8,194 nucleotides of DNA from an uncultured bacterium. GTDB taxonomy: Bacteria; Desulfobacterota; Desulfovibrionia; Desulfovibrionales; Desulfovibrionaceae. Where the stretch lies: assembly GCA_905215675.1 (NCBI GenBank), contig CAJMRA010000097.1, positions 1-8,194 on the forward strand, read 5' to 3'. The notes under the pieces are model-generated. The model did not search any database and was not told where the DNA came from. It saw only the letters and a list, made by a program, of their open reading frames with translations. The position numbers and the translations under genes were made by a program. Positions 6,244-8,194 of this stretch are shown here, one piece after another. Numbering within the stretch: the stretch's first letter is position 1; every line of letters begins with the position of its first letter.

Positions 6244-7635
6244 ATGAGCACCAATCAGAGCTGGGGCGGCCGCTTTACCGAAGGCCCACGGGAAGCCGTC
6301 GCCGCCTATACCGATTCGCAGACCTATGACCGCGCCCTCTATGCCCAGGATATCCGGGCCTCGCAGGCCCATGCGCGCATGCTGGGCCGTCAGGGCGTCA
6401 TCACCCCCGCCGAGGCGGACACGCTGGTCAGGGGGCTGGACGCCGTCAAGGCCGAAATCGAAGCCGGAAACTTCGTCTGGAAGCCGGAACTCGAAGACGT
6501 TCACATGAATATCGAGGCCCGGCTCACCGAACTTGTGGGCGACACGGGTAAAAAGCTGCATACCGGCCGCAGCCGCAACGATCAGGTGGGCCTGACCTTC
6601 CGCCTCTTCGTGGCCGACCATCTGGAAGACTGGCGCGCCCGTGCCGCCGCCCTCGTGCAGACGCTGGTGAACAAGGCCGACGGCCATCAGGATGACATCC
6701 TGCCCGGCTGCACGCACCTGCAACCCGCGCAACCCGTCAGCCTCGCCCATCACCTGCTTGCCTATGCGTGGATGTTCCGCCGCGATCATGAACGTCTGGG
6801 CGACGTCCTCGGCCGCGTGCGCGTCTCCCCCCTGGGCGCGGCCGCCCTGGCAGGCACCACCTACCCGCTTGATCCGCAGTCCGTCGCCGCCGAAGTAGGC
6901 TTCCCCCGCATCTACGGCAACAGCATGGACGCCGTCTCGGATCGCGATTTCGTCATGGAAAGTCTCTTTGCGGGCTCCTGCATCATGGCGCACCTGTCGC
7001 GCCTGTGCGAGGAAATCATCCTCTGGGCCAATCCGGCCTTCGGTTTCGTGCGCCTGTCGGACGGCTATTCCACCGGCTCATCCATCATGCCCCAGAAAAA
7101 GAATCCCGACGTGGCCGAACTCATGCGCGGCAAAACCGGCCGCGTCTACGGCGCTCTCATGGGCATGCTGACCATCATGAAAGGCCTGCCCCTGACCTAC
7201 AACCGCGATCTTCAGGAAGACAAGGAAGGCTTCCTCGACGCCGATCGCACCGTAAGCCGCTCCCTGACGCTCATGGCGGGCATGCTGGAAGAACTAACCT
7301 TCGACACCCGGCGCATGCGCGCCGCCTGCACCCGCGGCTTCCTCAACGCCACGGAACTGGCCGACTACCTTGTGGGCAAGGGTATCCCCTTCCGCGAAGC
7401 GCACCACATCACCGGCCACGCCGTGGCGCTGGCGGAAAAGGAAGGCAAGGGACTGGAAGACCTCTCTCTTGCCGAGCTGCGCGGCATCGATGTGCGCATC
7501 GACGACGGCGTCTACGCCGTTCTCGACTACGCCGCGGCCGTACGCCGCCGCGAAACCCCCGGCGGTACCGGTCCCCGGTCCGTGACCCGCCAGCTCGAAG
7601 ACCTGCGCGGCTGGCTCGCCGCACTGGGGGCCTAG
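6244..7635 (+). CDS. argH: Argininosuccinate lyase
   Basis: ArgH splits argininosuccinate into arginine and fumarate, the last step of arginine synthesis; the family acts as a cytoplasmic homotetramer of the fumarase/aspartase superfamily. The 463 residues are the usual length. The N-terminus has the typical WGGRF (8-12). TGRSRNDQV (near 108-116) and the THLQPAQP segment with the likely catalytic His158 follow. The superfamily signature GSSIMPQKKNP begins at Gly278 and supplies the active-site loop serine (279 or 280). The frame opens upstream at 6148, but the ATG at 6244 matches the family start. Its ribosome site is weak: only a GGA nine bases upstream. A strong terminator separates it from argG, so it probably has its own promoter or relies on readthrough. 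Its stop is directly followed by the next gene's GTG, so those two are likely co-translated. Confidence 0.98.
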   Translation: MSTNQSWGGRFTEGPREAVAAYTDSQTYDRALYAQDIRASQAHARMLGRQGVITPAEADTLVRGLDAVKAEIEAGNFVWKPELEDVHMNIEARLTELVGDTGKKLHTGRSRNDQVGLTFRLFVADHLEDWRARAAALVQTLVNKADGHQDDILPGCTHLQPAQPVSLAHHLLAYAWMFRRDHERLGDVLGRVRVSPLGAAALAGTTYPLDPQSVAAEVGFPRIYGNSMDAVSDRDFVMESLFAGSCIMAHLSRLCEEIILWANPAFGFVRLSDGYSTGSSIMPQKKNPDVAELMRGKTGRVYGALMGMLTIMKGLPLTYNRDLQEDKEGFLDADRTVSRSLTLMAGMLEELTFDTRRMRAACTRGFLNATELADYLVGKGIPFREAHHITGHAVALAEKEGKGLEDLSLAELRGIDVRIDDGVYAVLDYAAAVRRRETPGGTGPRSVTRQLEDLRGWLAALGA

Positions 7636-8127
7636 GTGGAAAAATCAACAGGCTGGAAAGTCCCCCTCCTCTTCTGCGCCGTCGTGATTCTGCTGGTCGG
7701 GGCCCTGCAACTCTGGCGCAGCGCCACCGCGCCCGACGTGACGCCGCTGGATGCGGCTCTGCTGGCCCGCGCGGACGGTTTCCATATCAATCTTCCCGCA
7801 GACGAACGCGGCCGCTACTACCAGAAAGCCATCGCCAACGCCGCCACCGGCTTTCAGCCGCGCTCCCAGAAAGACGCCGCCCTGCGGACGCTCTACGAAA
7901 CGGCCATCGCGGACAAGCGCTTCGACGCCGCCTGCACGGCCGTCACGCTCATCAACGACAGCGAACTGCGCGAAAAACTGCTCGACGCGCTGGTGACCTC
8001 CGCAAGCGGCGATTGCGCCACCCTCCCCTGGGGAGCCTTCGCCGCCAGGGCCATGCGCGACCCCGACCATCAGAACAGGACGCACAGCCTCCTCAATCAG
8101 CTCTGGGCCCGCTGCCCCCGTTCCTGA
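7636..8127 (+). CDS. Small membrane-anchored protein of unknown function
   Basis: I do not recognise this 163-residue protein. Residues 1-8 are short and basic (Lys3, Lys8). Residues 9-27 form one hydrophobic helix ending in a tryptophan, and no lipobox or clear signal peptidase site follows, so it looks like an N-terminal anchor with the rest on the outer side of the inner membrane. The remaining 135 residues are soluble and probably helical, with regular Leu/Ala spacing near 80-125, weakly reminiscent of helical repeats. Cysteines at 100, 127 and 160 lie in this part and a fourth (14) in the membrane helix. The GTG start follows the argH stop with no gap (TAGGTG), with a GGGGG run five bases upstream as the only ribosome-site candidate, which suggests coupling to argH. 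Third-position GC is high, as in its neighbours, and favours this frame over the antisense one. An enzymatic role in arginine synthesis is not supported. Confidence 0.72.
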   Translation: MEKSTGWKVPLLFCAVVILLVGALQLWRSATAPDVTPLDAALLARADGFHINLPADERGRYYQKAIANAATGFQPRSQKDAALRTLYETAIADKRFDAACTAVTLINDSELREKLLDALVTSASGDCATLPWGAFAARAMRDPDHQNRTHSLLNQLWARCPRS

Positions 8128-8173
8128 GGGCACGGAATGGCCCGGATGTAGATGTATCGGGGGAAGGGGGAGA

Positions 8174-8194
8174 CCCTCTGCTAGCGCGAGAGGG
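8174..8194 (+). terminator. Probable terminator hairpin cut by the window end
   Basis: CCCTCT (8174-8179) and AGAGGG (8189-8194) are exact complements around a nine-base loop, 46 bases after the preceding stop codon. The upstream bases AGA (8171-8173) might extend the stem beyond the window edge. The T-tract that would confirm a terminator for the argH transcript is not visible, so this rests on position and stem alone. Confidence 0.5.

Noticed and set aside
6223..6993. A 256-residue open frame on the minus strand, antisense to argH
   Set aside because: Shadow of argH with antisense-type composition and no recognisable domain.
7645..8133. A 162-residue open frame antisense to the small membrane protein gene
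   Set aside because: Its Gly- and Val-rich composition resembles the other antisense shadows. The plus-strand frame has a membrane helix, GC-rich third positions and a start abutting argH.

Overview
The window is a GC-rich, densely coded piece of bacterial chromosome carrying core biosynthetic genes. Codons favour C or G in the third position. The proteins look to me most like those of Desulfovibrionaceae (Desulfovibrio/Bilophila-type Desulfobacterota), but that is from memory of the families and I could not search. I see no phage, IS element, CRISPR, tRNA or rRNA.

Layout. Positions 1-244 hold no confident gene. They contain a perfect palindrome, two copies of a short dispersed-type repeat, and the intrinsic terminator of the minus-strand operon. 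Next, on the minus strand, come carB (4610 to 1371) and carA (1369 to 245), the two subunits of glutamine-dependent carbamoyl-phosphate synthetase. They are in the order carB then carA, with a single base between them. A 251-bp divergent region (4611-4861) carries a strong sigma70-type promoter for carB-carA and a weaker candidate promoter for argG. On the plus strand follow argG (4862-6070), a strong intrinsic terminator, argH (6244-7635), and a small single-pass membrane protein of unknown function (7636-8127) whose GTG start directly abuts the argH stop codon. The window ends in what looks like the left part of another terminator hairpin.

How the genes work together. CarA releases ammonia from glutamine, and CarB uses it with bicarbonate and two ATP to make carbamoyl phosphate. 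Carbamoyl phosphate feeds pyrimidine synthesis and, through ornithine carbamoyltransferase (not in this window), citrulline. ArgG joins citrulline and aspartate to argininosuccinate, and ArgH splits that into arginine and fumarate. The divergent arrangement therefore puts carbamoyl-phosphate supply and the last two steps of arginine synthesis around one control region.

I do not see a novel system here. The points worth a second look are the reversed carB-carA order, the palindromic repeat family whose core nearly matches a conserved segment of carB, an attenuator-like structure in the carB leader, the terminator separating argG from argH, and the uncharacterised membrane protein coupled to argH.
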